From the NCBI GenBank assembly GCA_905201565.1, contig CAJKOS010000023.1:1-15792 (forward strand): 15,792 bases of DNA, written 5' to 3'. A program made the position numbers and the translations under genes. Shown in pieces: positions 6,913 to 14,660 of the stretch; position 1 is the stretch's first letter, and each line of letters opens with the position of its first letter. A model generated the notes under the pieces. It was not told the origin of the DNA. It ran no database searches and was given only the letters and a program-made list of their open reading frames with translations. This DNA is from an uncultured Erysipelotrichaceae bacterium. Its GTDB lineage: Bacteria > Bacillota_I > Bacilli_A > Erysipelotrichales > Erysipelotrichaceae.

Positions 6913-8625
6913 ATGAAAGAAGCATTTTATTTTCACGATGATACGGTCATCATCAACTATTCCAAGGTGTATGTGAGAAATTCCCAGGAACTTCTCGATT
7001 GTGAAGGCTTTAATGCTTTCCTGCATCACTACATGCATTACCTTGAACATCGCCATTATGATCTCCATGAGTATTTGTTCAAAAATCATGAGGATATTGA
7101 TGAGGTGTGTGATGATATCATCAACGTTATGAAATTACTGCTCGTTCTGGACTATGAACAGGTGGAACATCCATATGTCAGCGAACGCCATGTACTGCTT
7201 GACATCATTGAAGAAGGTTATCACTTCTGGAGAAGCATGCAGAGATATTCCTTCCTCTATACACAGAATGAAGAAGGCTATCAGATGCAGTCCTTCATCT
7301 CCGCAGATGGTGGATTCAATGCGACAGTCCTTGGCATGTACCGTCTGATTCAGCAGAAAGTACAGGGTTCTCCAAACAAGGTATACCGTCAGCTGCAGGC
7401 TGGTACAAATGCTGCACTGCTGCTGCAGTACTACAAGTGGAATGTACCGGCAGGGTATGAAGCGCTGGATGGTATTCCATTCATTCATGAAATCATGATG
7501 CGCACACCGCTCATCGTTCATCCAAAGTCCAACAAGAGAACAAATGTATTCTCTGATGCCGACCACAATCCGATCGAGGACTTCATCCCTGGTGATGAGG
7601 AGTGGGTATGTTTCCCGGCAAAGGTCGGACAGCTGATGATCTTCTGCTACTTCCACAGAAACTACATCACTTCTGCTGTAGCTACGGCAAACCTGTTTGA
7701 ACTTGCCGGTATCCGTGAAGTAGCTGATACAAAACCGGATGCGATCATGATCTTCGGTAATCCGGATGGCAAAGATGATACCGTCTTCTATCAGGACAAA
7801 GCAAATGGAATCTGGGTTGCCAAGAATTCCGCAAATGCGAAGATTGACTACTTTGGTTATACAAAGAAGACTATGTTAACACTCCATAACCTTGTCATGA
7901 TGGAAAGAGGCTGGCTGCCAATTCATGGTGCCCTTGTCAATATCTATCTCAAGGATGGTACAAAGAAGGGTCTCATGTTTATGGGAGACTCTGGTGCAGG
8001 AAAGTCTGAGACCATTGAAGCACTCTCCACTGTCGCAAGTGATCTCATCGACCATCAGGAGACAGTATTCGATGATATGGGTACCATCCATCTTGATGAA
8101 AATGGCAATGTCCGTGCCCAGGGTACAGAGATCGGTGCTTTTGTAAGACTCGATGACCTGGATAAGGGTACAGCATATAAGGACATGGACCGTTCCATCT
8201 TCTTCAATCCGGAGAAGTCCAATGCCCGTGTCGTCATTCCGGCTGCACCATACGATGTGGTCACAACCGATCATAAGATCGACTGTTTCCTCTATGCCAA
8301 CAACTACACCGACAAGCGCGGTATGCACTTCTTCGAAGACAGAAATGGTGCGGAAGAAGTCTTTGTACAGGGTAAGCGTTTTGCCCTTGGTACAACCCAG
8401 GAAAAGGGTATTACAACAACATTCTTCGCCAATCCATTTGGTCCAATGCAGAGACAGGAACAGTGCTCTAAGCTCATCACAAAGCTGTTCGATGCTCTCT
8501 ATGAGCAGAACATTCCGGTTGGTGAAATCTACACATGCCTCGGTCTTCCGGATAAAGGAGACCATGGTATTGACAAGGCTGCTGAAGCACTGCTCGATTT
8601 TGTCAAAAACGGAAAGAAGGAATAA
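6913..8625 (+). CDS. Atypical phosphoenolpyruvate carboxykinase-like P-loop protein
   Basis: 570 residues. Residues 1-330 hold blocks seen in Firmicute proteins annotated as PEP carboxykinase: KVYRQLQAGTNAALLLQYY, CFPAKVGQLMIFCYFHRNY and DYFGYTKKTMLTLHN. The nucleotide site follows: PIHGALVNI, then the P-loop FMGDSGAGKSE (356-366, Lys364), FDDMG (386-390) with two metal-binding Asp, and TEIGAFVRLDDLDKG. The PEP carboxykinase family interconverts oxaloacetate plus ATP and PEP plus CO2. The P-loop wording (GDSGAGKSE) is closer to HPr kinase than to the usual GxSGTGKT, so the true substrate is uncertain. The start is supported by AAAGGAG six bases upstream. It is monocistronic, with its own terminators on both sides. 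Confidence 0.78.
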   Translation: MKEAFYFHDDTVIINYSKVYVRNSQELLDCEGFNAFLHHYMHYLEHRHYDLHEYLFKNHEDIDEVCDDIINVMKLLLVLDYEQVEHPYVSERHVLLDIIEEGYHFWRSMQRYSFLYTQNEEGYQMQSFISADGGFNATVLGMYRLIQQKVQGSPNKVYRQLQAGTNAALLLQYYKWNVPAGYEALDGIPFIHEIMMRTPLIVHPKSNKRTNVFSDADHNPIEDFIPGDEEWVCFPAKVGQLMIFCYFHRNYITSAVATANLFELAGIREVADTKPDAIMIFGNPDGKDDTVFYQDKANGIWVAKNSANAKIDYFGYTKKTMLTLHNLVMMERGWLPIHGALVNIYLKDGTKKGLMFMGDSGAGKSETIEALSTVASDLIDHQETVFDDMGTIHLDENGNVRAQGTEIGAFVRLDDLDKGTAYKDMDRSIFFNPEKSNARVVIPAAPYDVVTTDHKIDCFLYANNYTDKRGMHFFEDRNGAEEVFVQGKRFALGTTQEKGITTTFFANPFGPMQRQEQCSKLITKLFDALYEQNIPVGEIYTCLGLPDKGDHGIDKAAEALLDFVKNGKKE

Positions 8626-8628
8626 AGC

Positions 8629-8656
8629 AAAAAGCAACGGGATCCCGTTGCTTTTT
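8629..8656. terminator. Bidirectional rho-independent terminator, perfect 28-base palindrome
   Basis: Arms AAAAAGCAACGGGA and TCCCGTTGCTTTTT form a perfect palindrome centred on GATC, with five A on one side and five T on the other, so it terminates in both directions. It begins four bases after the stop of the carboxykinase-like gene, and its last base is the final base of the TGA stop of the converging old yellow enzyme gene. Confidence 0.9.
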
Positions 8657-9651
8657 CAATGCAATTGCGCAAATGCTTTCTCCATCCACAAGGAGTCTTT
8701 GAGAATAGCTCTTCCTACACCGATGAGATCTGCTGCACCTTCAGATAGAAGTTGTTCTGCACCAGCAGCTGTCACAACACCACCTGTCAGGATGACGGGG
8801 ATGTTAACGGCTTGTCTGATCGCTGATGAAACAGGGGAGAAATAGCCTTCTTCACTATGCCCTGGAATCGTATAGCCATTATGACCACCGGAGATATCGA
8901 GAAGGTCAATGCCTGCTTTTTCAAACTGCTTTGCAGCATAGATGGCATCTTCGATGGTTGAACCACCTTCCAAGTAGTCACATGCCCCAAGGCGAAGGGC
9001 AATCGGGACAGCATCCCCAACGGCTTTGCGTACAGCACTTATGATTGCAAGGTGCAGGCGGATGCGGTTATCCAGTGTTCCTCCATATGCATCATGGCGC
9101 TTATTGGAAAGCGGGGAGTAGAACTGGTTGAGCAGATACCCGTGGGCTGAATGGATTTCTACACCATCATAGCCTGCCACAATTGCCCGTTTTGCACCAT
9201 CATAGAATGCTTGGATAATGCGATGGATGTCTTCTTCATCCATTTCCTTTTCCGCCATGTTTTTGCGCCATGGAAGTGGGGTGATGGAAGGACCGATGGA
9301 AGGAAGTCCTGAAGCGGTTGTATCGGCTGCTCCACCCGCATGGTTCAGCTGGGCAAAGACAAGGGTGTGATTATCATGGATTGTGGCTGCCAGCTTCTTT
9401 AATCCTTCGATGACACCATCATCCGCAAGGGATAGCTGTCCTTTGGAAGCCATGCCATCTTTTGTGATATAGGCATGTTCAGTGATGACCATGCCAATCT
9501 TCTCGCTGTCAGTTTTGTCTTTGTAGTATGTGATCAGATCCTCTGTTGGTGTACCAGCTTCATTGGATTTGCCAGTTGCCATCGGTGGCATGATCACCCT
9601 TGATGAAAATGTCAGGTTTTTGATTTGTAATGGTGAAAATAATGTAGACAT
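8656..9651 (-). CDS. NADH:flavin oxidoreductase, old yellow enzyme family (YqjM-like)
   Basis: 331 residues, one FMN-binding TIM barrel, without the C-terminal iron-sulphur and NAD domains of dienoyl-CoA reductases. Motifs: LFSPLQIKNLTFSSRVIMPPM (N-terminus), FAQLNHAGG (99-107), the catalytic EIHSAHGYLLNQFYSP with His167, His170 and Tyr172, NKRHDAYGG (183-191), and the FMN-phosphate loop TGGV...GVGRAIL (289-317). The family reduces activated C=C bonds with NAD(P)H. The redox-tuning cysteine of YqjM (Cys26) is not present; the region reads MATG. AAGGAGG precedes the ATG and an extended -10 promoter lies just upstream, so it is transcribed independently of the pho operon. The natural substrate is unknown. 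Confidence 0.9.
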   Translation of the reverse strand: MSTLFSPLQIKNLTFSSRVIMPPMATGKSNEAGTPTEDLITYYKDKTDSEKIGMVITEHAYITKDGMASKGQLSLADDGVIEGLKKLAATIHDNHTLVFAQLNHAGGAADTTASGLPSIGPSITPLPWRKNMAEKEMDEEDIHRIIQAFYDGAKRAIVAGYDGVEIHSAHGYLLNQFYSPLSNKRHDAYGGTLDNRIRLHLAIISAVRKAVGDAVPIALRLGACDYLEGGSTIEDAIYAAKQFEKAGIDLLDISGGHNGYTIPGHSEEGYFSPVSSAIRQAVNIPVILTGGVVTAAGAEQLLSEGAADLIGVGRAILKDSLWMEKAFAQLH

Positions 9652-9671
9652 ATGTGCCTCCTTATGTGTCT

Positions 9672-9680
9672 ATTGTAGCA
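9672..9680 (-). promoter_or_regulatory. Extended -10 promoter of the old yellow enzyme gene
   Basis: Minus strand TGCTACAAT (TGn plus TACAAT) gives a start near 9665, two bases before AAGGAGG. The -35 position falls in the phoR terminator and has no recognisable hexamer. Confidence 0.6.
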
Positions 9681-9688
9681 GAGAAGGG

Positions 9689-9714
9689 AAAAGAAAAAGA
9701 ACCTTGCGGTTCTT
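9689..9714 (-). terminator. Rho-independent terminator of the pstB-phoU-phoB-phoR operon
   Basis: Minus-strand stem AAGAACC (9714-9708), GNRA loop GCAA, GGTTCTT (9703-9697), then TTTCTTTT. The final A of the phoR TAA stop is the first base of the stem. Confidence 0.85.
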
Positions 9715-11366
9715 TAGCGGGCAACCGGGAAGCGGACAGTGAAGGTGGAACCAACGTTCTGTCTGCTTTTGACGGAAATTTGTCCTTTGCACAATGACAC
9801 AGCATGTTTGACGATGGAAAGTCCAAGGCCTGTGCCACCGGTTGAACGGGAATGGGATTTATCCACGCGGTAGAAGCGTTCAAAGATGCGATTGATGGCA
9901 TCTTCCGGAATACCGATACCGGTATCGGTGACAGAGACGATGGATTCATTGCCATCGGTATATGTTTGTACGGTAACAGTGCCGTTTTCCTTGTTATAGC
10001 GGATGGCATTGTCCATGAGGTTGAAGATGATTTCATAGACAAGTCTGTTATTGGCACGTATCTTTGCCGGCTGCAGGTCCATGTGCAATGTGACATGTTT
10101 CTTTTCAGCAATCGTAGAGACAGCTTCTTTTGCCTCGTTTGCCATGTCGGAAAGATTGAGGATGTTCGTTTCTACCGGAGCACCTTCATCAAGCTGTGAA
10201 AGGCGGATGATGTCATCGATGAGATCAAGCATTCTCTTTGCCTCAAAGCGGATCTTATGGATAAAGTTGTCCTGGTCCTTTGGCTGTACGAGGTGGTTTT
10301 CCAACAGTTCAGCAGAGCCCATGATGGACTGTAATGGTGTCTTGAGTTCATGGGAGACATTGGCGGTGAATTCACGCCTTGTCTGTTCTGCTTCATATTC
10401 CTCAGTGATGTCATAGGCGATGATATCAGCACCTGTCAATATGCCATAGGAAGTGATGGAATGACCCGATAACTGTAACCGCCTGCCACGGATTGTGCAT
10501 GTTGTTTCAGCAGAACCGTGGATGAACAGGTTTTTGACAAGTTCGCTCATTTCCGGAATACGGCATGCCTGGGTGATGGTTTTGACCGTTGGATCGGTAT
10601 GGAACATCTGCAGGGCAGCGTTATTGATGGAGATAATCTCTTCATGGGTATTGATGAGAATCAGTCCTTCATTCATGTTGGAAATGACAGAATTGAATTC
10701 CTTTTTCTTCTGGTGGAGCTGATCGAGCTGTTCATTGATCTGGTCATTCTGTTTGTCAATTTTGACAAGCAGGGGAGCGATCTCTTCATAGGTATCTGCT
10801 TCAAGAGGATGGTCGAGGTCGATGGTGTTGATCGGATCAGCGATGGCAGAACCGAGCTTGTTGGCGATGAAGCTCGAGATCACAATCGCACCGACAATGA
10901 CAATGAGAATCGGAGATAACATCCTTATGGTCAATACACCAACGGTATCATAGTCTTCCGAAATGCGGATTACCGTTCCATCGTTCAGTTTGATGGCATG
11001 GTAGATGGTGCGCTGACCAATGGTTTCAGAAAGTCTTGAAGCACTGCCTTCACCATCCGCATATGCTTCTTTGATCTCTTCGCGGTCTCCATGATTCTCC
11101 ATATCTGTTTCATATGCTTCAGAATCATAGATGACAGAACCGTCAGTGTCGATCCATGTCAGACGGTAACCATCGGTATCGATATTGTTGAGATAAGTTT
11201 CTGGATCTGTTTCCATACCAGCAGAGGCAAGTCTTGCCTCAGAGGCAAGGCGTCCCTGTTCACTGGTGATGAAGTAGTTATTGAGAATATAAATGATAAG
11301 AGCCATGGACACACAGAGGATCAGTGCCATGGATCTTACCACGTAGCGGAAAATCTTTTTCTTCAT
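9714..11366 (-). CDS. phoR: PhoR-type membrane sensor histidine kinase
   Basis: 550 residues. Transmembrane segments at about 11-32 and 149-170 enclose an outside sensor region of about 115 residues. A HAMP-like region and a short coiled coil (about 200-222, KQNDQINEQLDQLHQ) lead to a PAS domain (about 222-325), HisKA with VSHELKTPLQ (phosphorylated His339), and HATPase_c with NLMDNAIRY (N box, Asn449/Asn453), DTGIGIP (481-487), FERFYR and GTGLGLS (511-517). It autophosphorylates and passes phosphate to the PhoB-like regulator encoded three bases upstream. The pstB/phoU neighbourhood points to phosphate sensing. The ribosome binding site is weak (AAGGA touching the ATG and overlapping the phoB stop), so translation is probably coupled to phoB. 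Confidence 0.9.
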   Translation of the reverse strand: MKKKIFRYVVRSMALILCVSMALIIYILNNYFITSEQGRLASEARLASAGMETDPETYLNNIDTDGYRLTWIDTDGSVIYDSEAYETDMENHGDREEIKEAYADGEGSASRLSETIGQRTIYHAIKLNDGTVIRISEDYDTVGVLTIRMLSPILIVIVGAIVISSFIANKLGSAIADPINTIDLDHPLEADTYEEIAPLLVKIDKQNDQINEQLDQLHQKKKEFNSVISNMNEGLILINTHEEIISINNAALQMFHTDPTVKTITQACRIPEMSELVKNLFIHGSAETTCTIRGRRLQLSGHSITSYGILTGADIIAYDITEEYEAEQTRREFTANVSHELKTPLQSIMGSAELLENHLVQPKDQDNFIHKIRFEAKRMLDLIDDIIRLSQLDEGAPVETNILNLSDMANEAKEAVSTIAEKKHVTLHMDLQPAKIRANNRLVYEIIFNLMDNAIRYNKENGTVTVQTYTDGNESIVSVTDTGIGIPEDAINRIFERFYRVDKSHSRSTGGTGLGLSIVKHAVSLCKGQISVKSRQNVGSTFTVRFPVAR

Positions 11367-11369
11367 TCC

Positions 11370-12041
11370 TTATACATCTTCACGGAAACGGTAACCAACA
11401 CCGCGGACCGTATCAATGTGTTTTCCTTCCTCGCCAAGCTTCTGACGGAGAGTTCTGACATGGACATCAATTGTCCTTGTTTCACCATCATATTCTGTTC
11501 CCCAGATTTCATTGAGGAGCTGTTCACGGGTGAATACGATACCCGGATGAGAGACAAGCAATGAGAGCAGGTCATATTCCTTGAGTGTCAATTCAACAGG
11601 TTTGTCGTTGACAAGCACTTCGTGTTTATCAAAATCGATGTGGATGCCGCTGTTTTCAATGACCCTTCCGGATTCATGGCTCGTTCTGCGCAATACTGCT
11701 CTGACACGTGAGACCATCTCCATCATGCCAAATGGCTTTGCCAGGTAGTCATCTGCACCAAAGTCGAGTCCCTGCACCTTGTCATATTCTGTTCCTTTGG
11801 CACTTGCCATGATGACAGGAATGTTGCGGGTAGAAGGATCTTTTTTGAGTTTTTTGAGAATTTCCGTACCGTCTTCGTCCGGTAGCATGATATCGAGAAT
11901 GATGAGTTCTGGCTTCTTTTCCTTCAAAGCTGTAAAGAAGGCGGCTCCGTTTTCAAAACCAGCCGCCTCAAAGCCTGTGGAATGAAGCGTGTAGATCTCG
12001 ATTTCACGGATACTTGCATCATCTTCAACACAGTAAATCAT
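11370..12041 (-). CDS. phoB: PhoB/PhoP-type response regulator (OmpR family)
   Basis: 223 residues. Receiver domain 1-115: acidic pocket EDD (6-8), phosphoacceptor Asp50 in ILDIMLP, Ser80 (MASAKG) where most relatives have Thr, and Lys102 in AKPF. Winged-helix DNA-binding domain about 125-221: LTLKEYDLLSLLVSHPG, TREQLLNEIWG, and recognition helix RTIDVHVRTLRQKLG, ending VRGVGYRF. It should bind Pho boxes and activate phosphate-starvation genes when phosphorylated by the adjacent PhoR. AAGGAG sits in the last codons of phoU. A Pho-type repeat in front of pstB suggests that it controls its own operon. Confidence 0.92.
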   Translation of the reverse strand: MIYCVEDDASIREIEIYTLHSTGFEAAGFENGAAFFTALKEKKPELIILDIMLPDEDGTEILKKLKKDPSTRNIPVIMASAKGTEYDKVQGLDFGADDYLAKPFGMMEMVSRVRAVLRRTSHESGRVIENSGIHIDFDKHEVLVNDKPVELTLKEYDLLSLLVSHPGIVFTREQLLNEIWGTEYDGETRTIDVHVRTLRQKLGEEGKHIDTVRGVGYRFREDV

Positions 12042-12047
12042 ATGATT

Positions 12048-12686
12048 TTACTCCTTGCCGTTTACACCGGTAATGGAATAGATGACCCATTCTGCAATGT
12101 TGACAGCGTGGTCACCGATCTTTTCGTAGTATTTTGCGAGCATGACGAGGTCAACCGCAAATTCTGCCTTTTCTGGAGAAGACTTGAACATATTGATGAC
12201 TTCAGCCTTTGTTTCATGGAAGAGCTTGTCTACTGCATCATCATGGCTGATGACATTGCGGGCAATGTCTTCATTGTTTCTGACAAAGGCATCGATGGCA
12301 TGTCTTACCATCGCAGAAGTGTTGGCAGCCATCTGCTGCAGGGAATCCGGTGCTGTATCTTTTGCCATATAAGCGATGACATCGCTCATGTCAGCAGAGA
12401 TTTCACCAATTCTGTTGAGGTCTGTGACAAGTTTCAATGCTGAGGAAACCGTGCGCAGATCCTGTGCCATCGGCTGCTGCAACAGCAGAAGTCTCATACA
12501 TACATTTTCAATGGACTTTTCATTGTGGCGGATGGATTCCGCAAGAGCATGGATTTCTTCAAAATCTGCAGCATCACGTGTCAGAAGAACATTATTTGTG
12601 AGGGCAATTGCCTTTTCACACTGTCCACCGAGACGGATGATGTCATCATTGAGCTCACGAAGCTGATTGTCGAGTCTTGTACGCAT
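12048..12686 (-). CDS. phoU: Phosphate signalling protein PhoU
   Basis: 212 residues from the ATG at 12686 (MRTRLDNQLREL, the usual family opening). A four-residue longer form from a TTG at 12698 is possible but would leave only one base after GGAGG. All-alpha protein made of two similar three-helix PhoU domains; metal-binding-type acidic motifs are visible, such as ENVCMR in the first half and FHETKAEVINMF and KYYEKIGDHAVNIAEW in the second. PhoU links the Pst transporter to PhoR and damps the starvation response when phosphate is plentiful. It starts five bases after the pstB stop and is followed seven bases later by phoB. Confidence 0.92.
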   Translation of the reverse strand: MRTRLDNQLRELNDDIIRLGGQCEKAIALTNNVLLTRDAADFEEIHALAESIRHNEKSIENVCMRLLLLQQPMAQDLRTVSSALKLVTDLNRIGEISADMSDVIAYMAKDTAPDSLQQMAANTSAMVRHAIDAFVRNNEDIARNVISHDDAVDKLFHETKAEVINMFKSSPEKAEFAVDLVMLAKYYEKIGDHAVNIAEWVIYSITGVNGKE

Positions 12687-12690
12687 AATA

Positions 12691-13440
12691 TTAACCAAAC
12701 CTCCCTGTAATATAGTCCTGTGTTCTCTTGTCTTTCGGATTTCCGAACAGATCAGCAGTCGGCTGAACTTCGATCAGTTCACCGAGCAGGAAGAATGCTG
12801 TACGGTCAGAAATTCTTTCTGCCTGCTGCATGTTATGGGTGACAATGACGATTGTGTAATTCTTTTTGAGTTCCATTGCCAGCTCTTCGATCTTCTGTGT
12901 AGCAATCGGGTCAAGAGCGGATGTCGGTTCATCCATCAGAAGAACAGATGGGTTGACCGCAATGGCACGGGCAATGCAGAGTCGCTGTGCCTGACCACCG
13001 GAAAGACCAAGGGCAGGTTTGCTGAGACGATCCTTGAGTTCATCCCATACAGCTGCTGCACGAAGTGACTTCTCGACGATTTCATCGAGCTTTGCCCGGC
13101 TCCGGATACCCGAAATACGCGGACCATAGGCAACGTTGTCATAAACGCTCATGCCAAATGGATTTGGACGCTGGAAGACCATACCTGCAGCAGTGCGCAG
13201 ATCATCGGCAGACATTTCCTTATAAATATCTTTTCCATTGAGCGTTACTGTTCCTTCAATGCGGATGTCGCGATAAAGGTCATGCATTCTGTTAAGACTT
13301 CTCAGAAATGTGGACTTGCCACAACCGGAAGGTCCAATCAATGCTGTAATCTGTTTCTCAGGCATATCGAGATTGATATTCTTGAGAGCCTGTTTTTCAC
13401 CATACCAGAGATTCAGGTTTCTGGCAGACATTCCATTCAT
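12691..13440 (-). CDS. pstB: Phosphate ABC transporter ATP-binding protein PstB
   Basis: 249 residues, full length for PstB. Walker [10 protein letters not shown] (36-44), Q-loop FQRPNPF (Gln90), signature LSGGQAQRL (146-154, usually LSGGQQQRL), Walker B VLLMDE (166-171), H-loop His202. It hydrolyses ATP to drive phosphate import through PstC and PstA with the lipoprotein PstS. None of these partners is adjacent: the next gene upstream is divergent and encodes an RNA methyltransferase. GAGGGAG lies six bases before the ATG. First gene of the pstB-phoU-phoB-phoR operon. Confidence 0.94.
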   Translation of the reverse strand: MNGMSARNLNLWYGEKQALKNINLDMPEKQITALIGPSGCGKSTFLRSLNRMHDLYRDIRIEGTVTLNGKDIYKEMSADDLRTAAGMVFQRPNPFGMSVYDNVAYGPRISGIRSRAKLDEIVEKSLRAAAVWDELKDRLSKPALGLSGGQAQRLCIARAIAVNPSVLLMDEPTSALDPIATQKIEELAMELKKNYTIVIVTHNMQQAERISDRTAFFLLGELIEVQPTADLFGNPKDKRTQDYITGRFG

Positions 13441-13465
13441 AAATTTCTCCCTCTATAACGCGCAT

Positions 13466-13471
13466 ATCATA
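13466..13471 (-). promoter_or_regulatory. Putative -10 of the pstB-phoU-phoB-phoR operon
   Basis: Minus strand TATGAT is a five-of-six match to the -10 consensus, with a predicted start near 13459. The hexamer 17 bases upstream (TTACGG) is a poor -35, which fits a promoter that needs an activator. Confidence 0.45.
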
Positions 13472-13503
13472 CGGATCGATCGTAAAATCCGTAACCAGCA
13501 CAA

Positions 13504-13520
13504 TGTAAAATTTGTGTAAA
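13504..13520 (-). promoter_or_regulatory. Pho box: two TTTACA repeats 11 bases apart
   Basis: Minus strand carries TTTACA at 13520-13515 and again at 13509-13504, five bases between them. This fits the Bacillus PhoP pattern TT(A/C/T)A(C/T)A repeated with 5-base spacers. Two weaker copies (TTACG-like) follow towards the promoter at about 13480-13495. Together they would span roughly -20 to -61 of the predicted start. Confidence 0.65.
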
Positions 13521-13533
13521 GAGCATGTAGTGA

Positions 13534-13562
13534 TTGAAAAATACATCCAAATCCTATTAAAT
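13534..13562 (+). promoter_or_regulatory. Promoter of the YsgA-like methyltransferase gene
   Basis: TTGAAA (13534-13539), 17 bases, TTAAAT (13557-13562), with AAGGA (13577-13581) six bases before the ATG at 13588. It is back to back with the Pho box of the divergent operon. Confidence 0.5.
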
Positions 13563-13587
13563 AGTTCCGAAAGAACAAGGATATCTT

Positions 13588-14319
13588 ATGGAAAGAATTA
13601 AATCACTGCAGAATGCAAAAGTAAAGAACCTGGTGAGACTTCATCAGAAGAAATATCGCGATGAGACGGGATTGTTCCTGGTAGAAGGGGAACATCTCAT
13701 CCTGGAAGCAAGACAAGCCGGCATATTGCAATATGTCATCACGGATGAAGAAGAATGTCCATATGATAACATTCTTCTTGTGACATCCGAAATCATGAAG
13801 AAGATTTCCGCCAATGTCAGTGCTGTGCACTATATTGGTGTCTGTACAAAATGTAAAATTGCTGTGAAGGAACCAGAACGTGTCATTCTGCTCGATGATG
13901 TACAGGATCCGGGAAATCTTGGTACCCTCATCCGCACAGCGGTGTCCTTTTCCTTTGATGCCATCTACTGTTCAAAACATACCGTAGATGTCTATAACGA
14001 GAAGGTCATTCGTTCCACCCAGGGGGCATTGTTTTACATTCCTGTGATTTACAGCGATTTAACACAAACGATAGCGGCATTGAAACAGGATGGTTTTACC
14101 ATTGTTGGTACGTCCCTGCATGAAGCAAGTGCCATGCGCACCTTTCAAAATGAAGAAAAGATGGCATTTGTGCTTGGCAATGAAGGGCAGGGGGTATCTG
14201 AGCAAATCCTTTCCCTTTGTGACAAAAAGCTCTTTATTGAAATGCAGGGCTTTGAATCACTCAATGTGGCAGTCGCTGGTGGTATTGTGATGTATGCTTT
14301 TCAGCCTCACCACGAGTGA
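13588..14319 (+). CDS. TrmH-family RNA methyltransferase, YsgA-like
   Basis: 243 residues. N-terminal IKSLQNAKVKNLVRLHQKKYRDETGLFLVEGEHLI is the typical YsgA/TsnR-like substrate-binding opening. The SPOUT knot carries LLDDVQDPGNLGTLIRTA (101-118, Asn110 and Arg116), FVLGNEGQGVS (194-204, Glu199) and ESLNVAVAGGIVMY (223-236, Asn226). It should methylate a ribose 2'-OH of structured RNA with S-adenosylmethionine; the target is not known. The hinge between domains reads GVCTKCK where relatives usually have a TPQG-type loop. In many Firmicutes this gene precedes pheS-pheT; that is not the case here. Its last 13 bases overlap the 3' end of the convergent acylphosphatase gene. Confidence 0.88.
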   Translation: MERIKSLQNAKVKNLVRLHQKKYRDETGLFLVEGEHLILEARQAGILQYVITDEEECPYDNILLVTSEIMKKISANVSAVHYIGVCTKCKIAVKEPERVILLDDVQDPGNLGTLIRTAVSFSFDAIYCSKHTVDVYNEKVIRSTQGALFYIPVIYSDLTQTIAALKQDGFTIVGTSLHEASAMRTFQNEEKMAFVLGNEGQGVSEQILSLCDKKLFIEMQGFESLNVAVAGGIVMYAFQPHHE

Positions 14320-14591
14320 CCATAGCCATAGCCAAACCGCTTTTCGCCTTCGACAACTTCCGTTTCCTTGATGCTCATATCATCCACCCGGATGAAGCGG
14401 TCACCAGCCTGCACTTTGGCAAGGAAGTAATCGATGTCAGCAGGTTCTCCCTGCACATAGATCTCGACCATTCCATTATCGAGATTGGCAGCACTGCCAG
14501 TGAGATGGCGCTCCAAAGCAATGCGCATACAGAATCCACGGAAGCCCACACCCTGAACGCGGCCTTCCACAATGACATGATATCGTTTCAT
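14307..14591 (-). CDS. Acylphosphatase
   Basis: 94 residues when started at the ATG at 14591, which is preceded by AAGAGG and gives the standard N-terminus MKRYHVIVEGRVQGVGFR; the longer reading to 14645 adds residues with no family match. The catalytic Arg18 is in GVGFR and the second catalytic residue Asn36 is in SAANLDNG. The small enzyme hydrolyses acyl phosphates in the cytoplasm. The C-terminus (GYGYGHSW) extends a little past the usual end. It is convergent with, and overlaps, the YsgA-like gene, and divergent from the S51-like gene. Confidence 0.9.
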   Translation of the reverse strand: MKRYHVIVEGRVQGVGFRGFCMRIALERHLTGSAANLDNGMVEIYVQGEPADIDYFLAKVQAGDRFIRVDDMSIKETEVVEGEKRFGYGYGHSW

Positions 14592-14660
14592 AAGATTTAC
14601 CTCTTCTTCCTTAATCATAACTGATATCGAAGAAGAACACATCATATAAGGAGGAATTTC

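Noticed and set aside
7876..8637. A 253-codon open frame on the minus strand opposite the carboxykinase-like gene
   Set aside because: Composition is Cys/Ile/Ser-rich with no family motif, it has no ribosome binding site, and it lies entirely antisense to a well-supported gene. The same holds for the 173-codon frame at 7135-7656.
14592..14645. An 18-residue N-terminal extension of the acylphosphatase
   Set aside because: The added residues have no family counterpart, and the ATG at 14591 has AAGAGG upstream.
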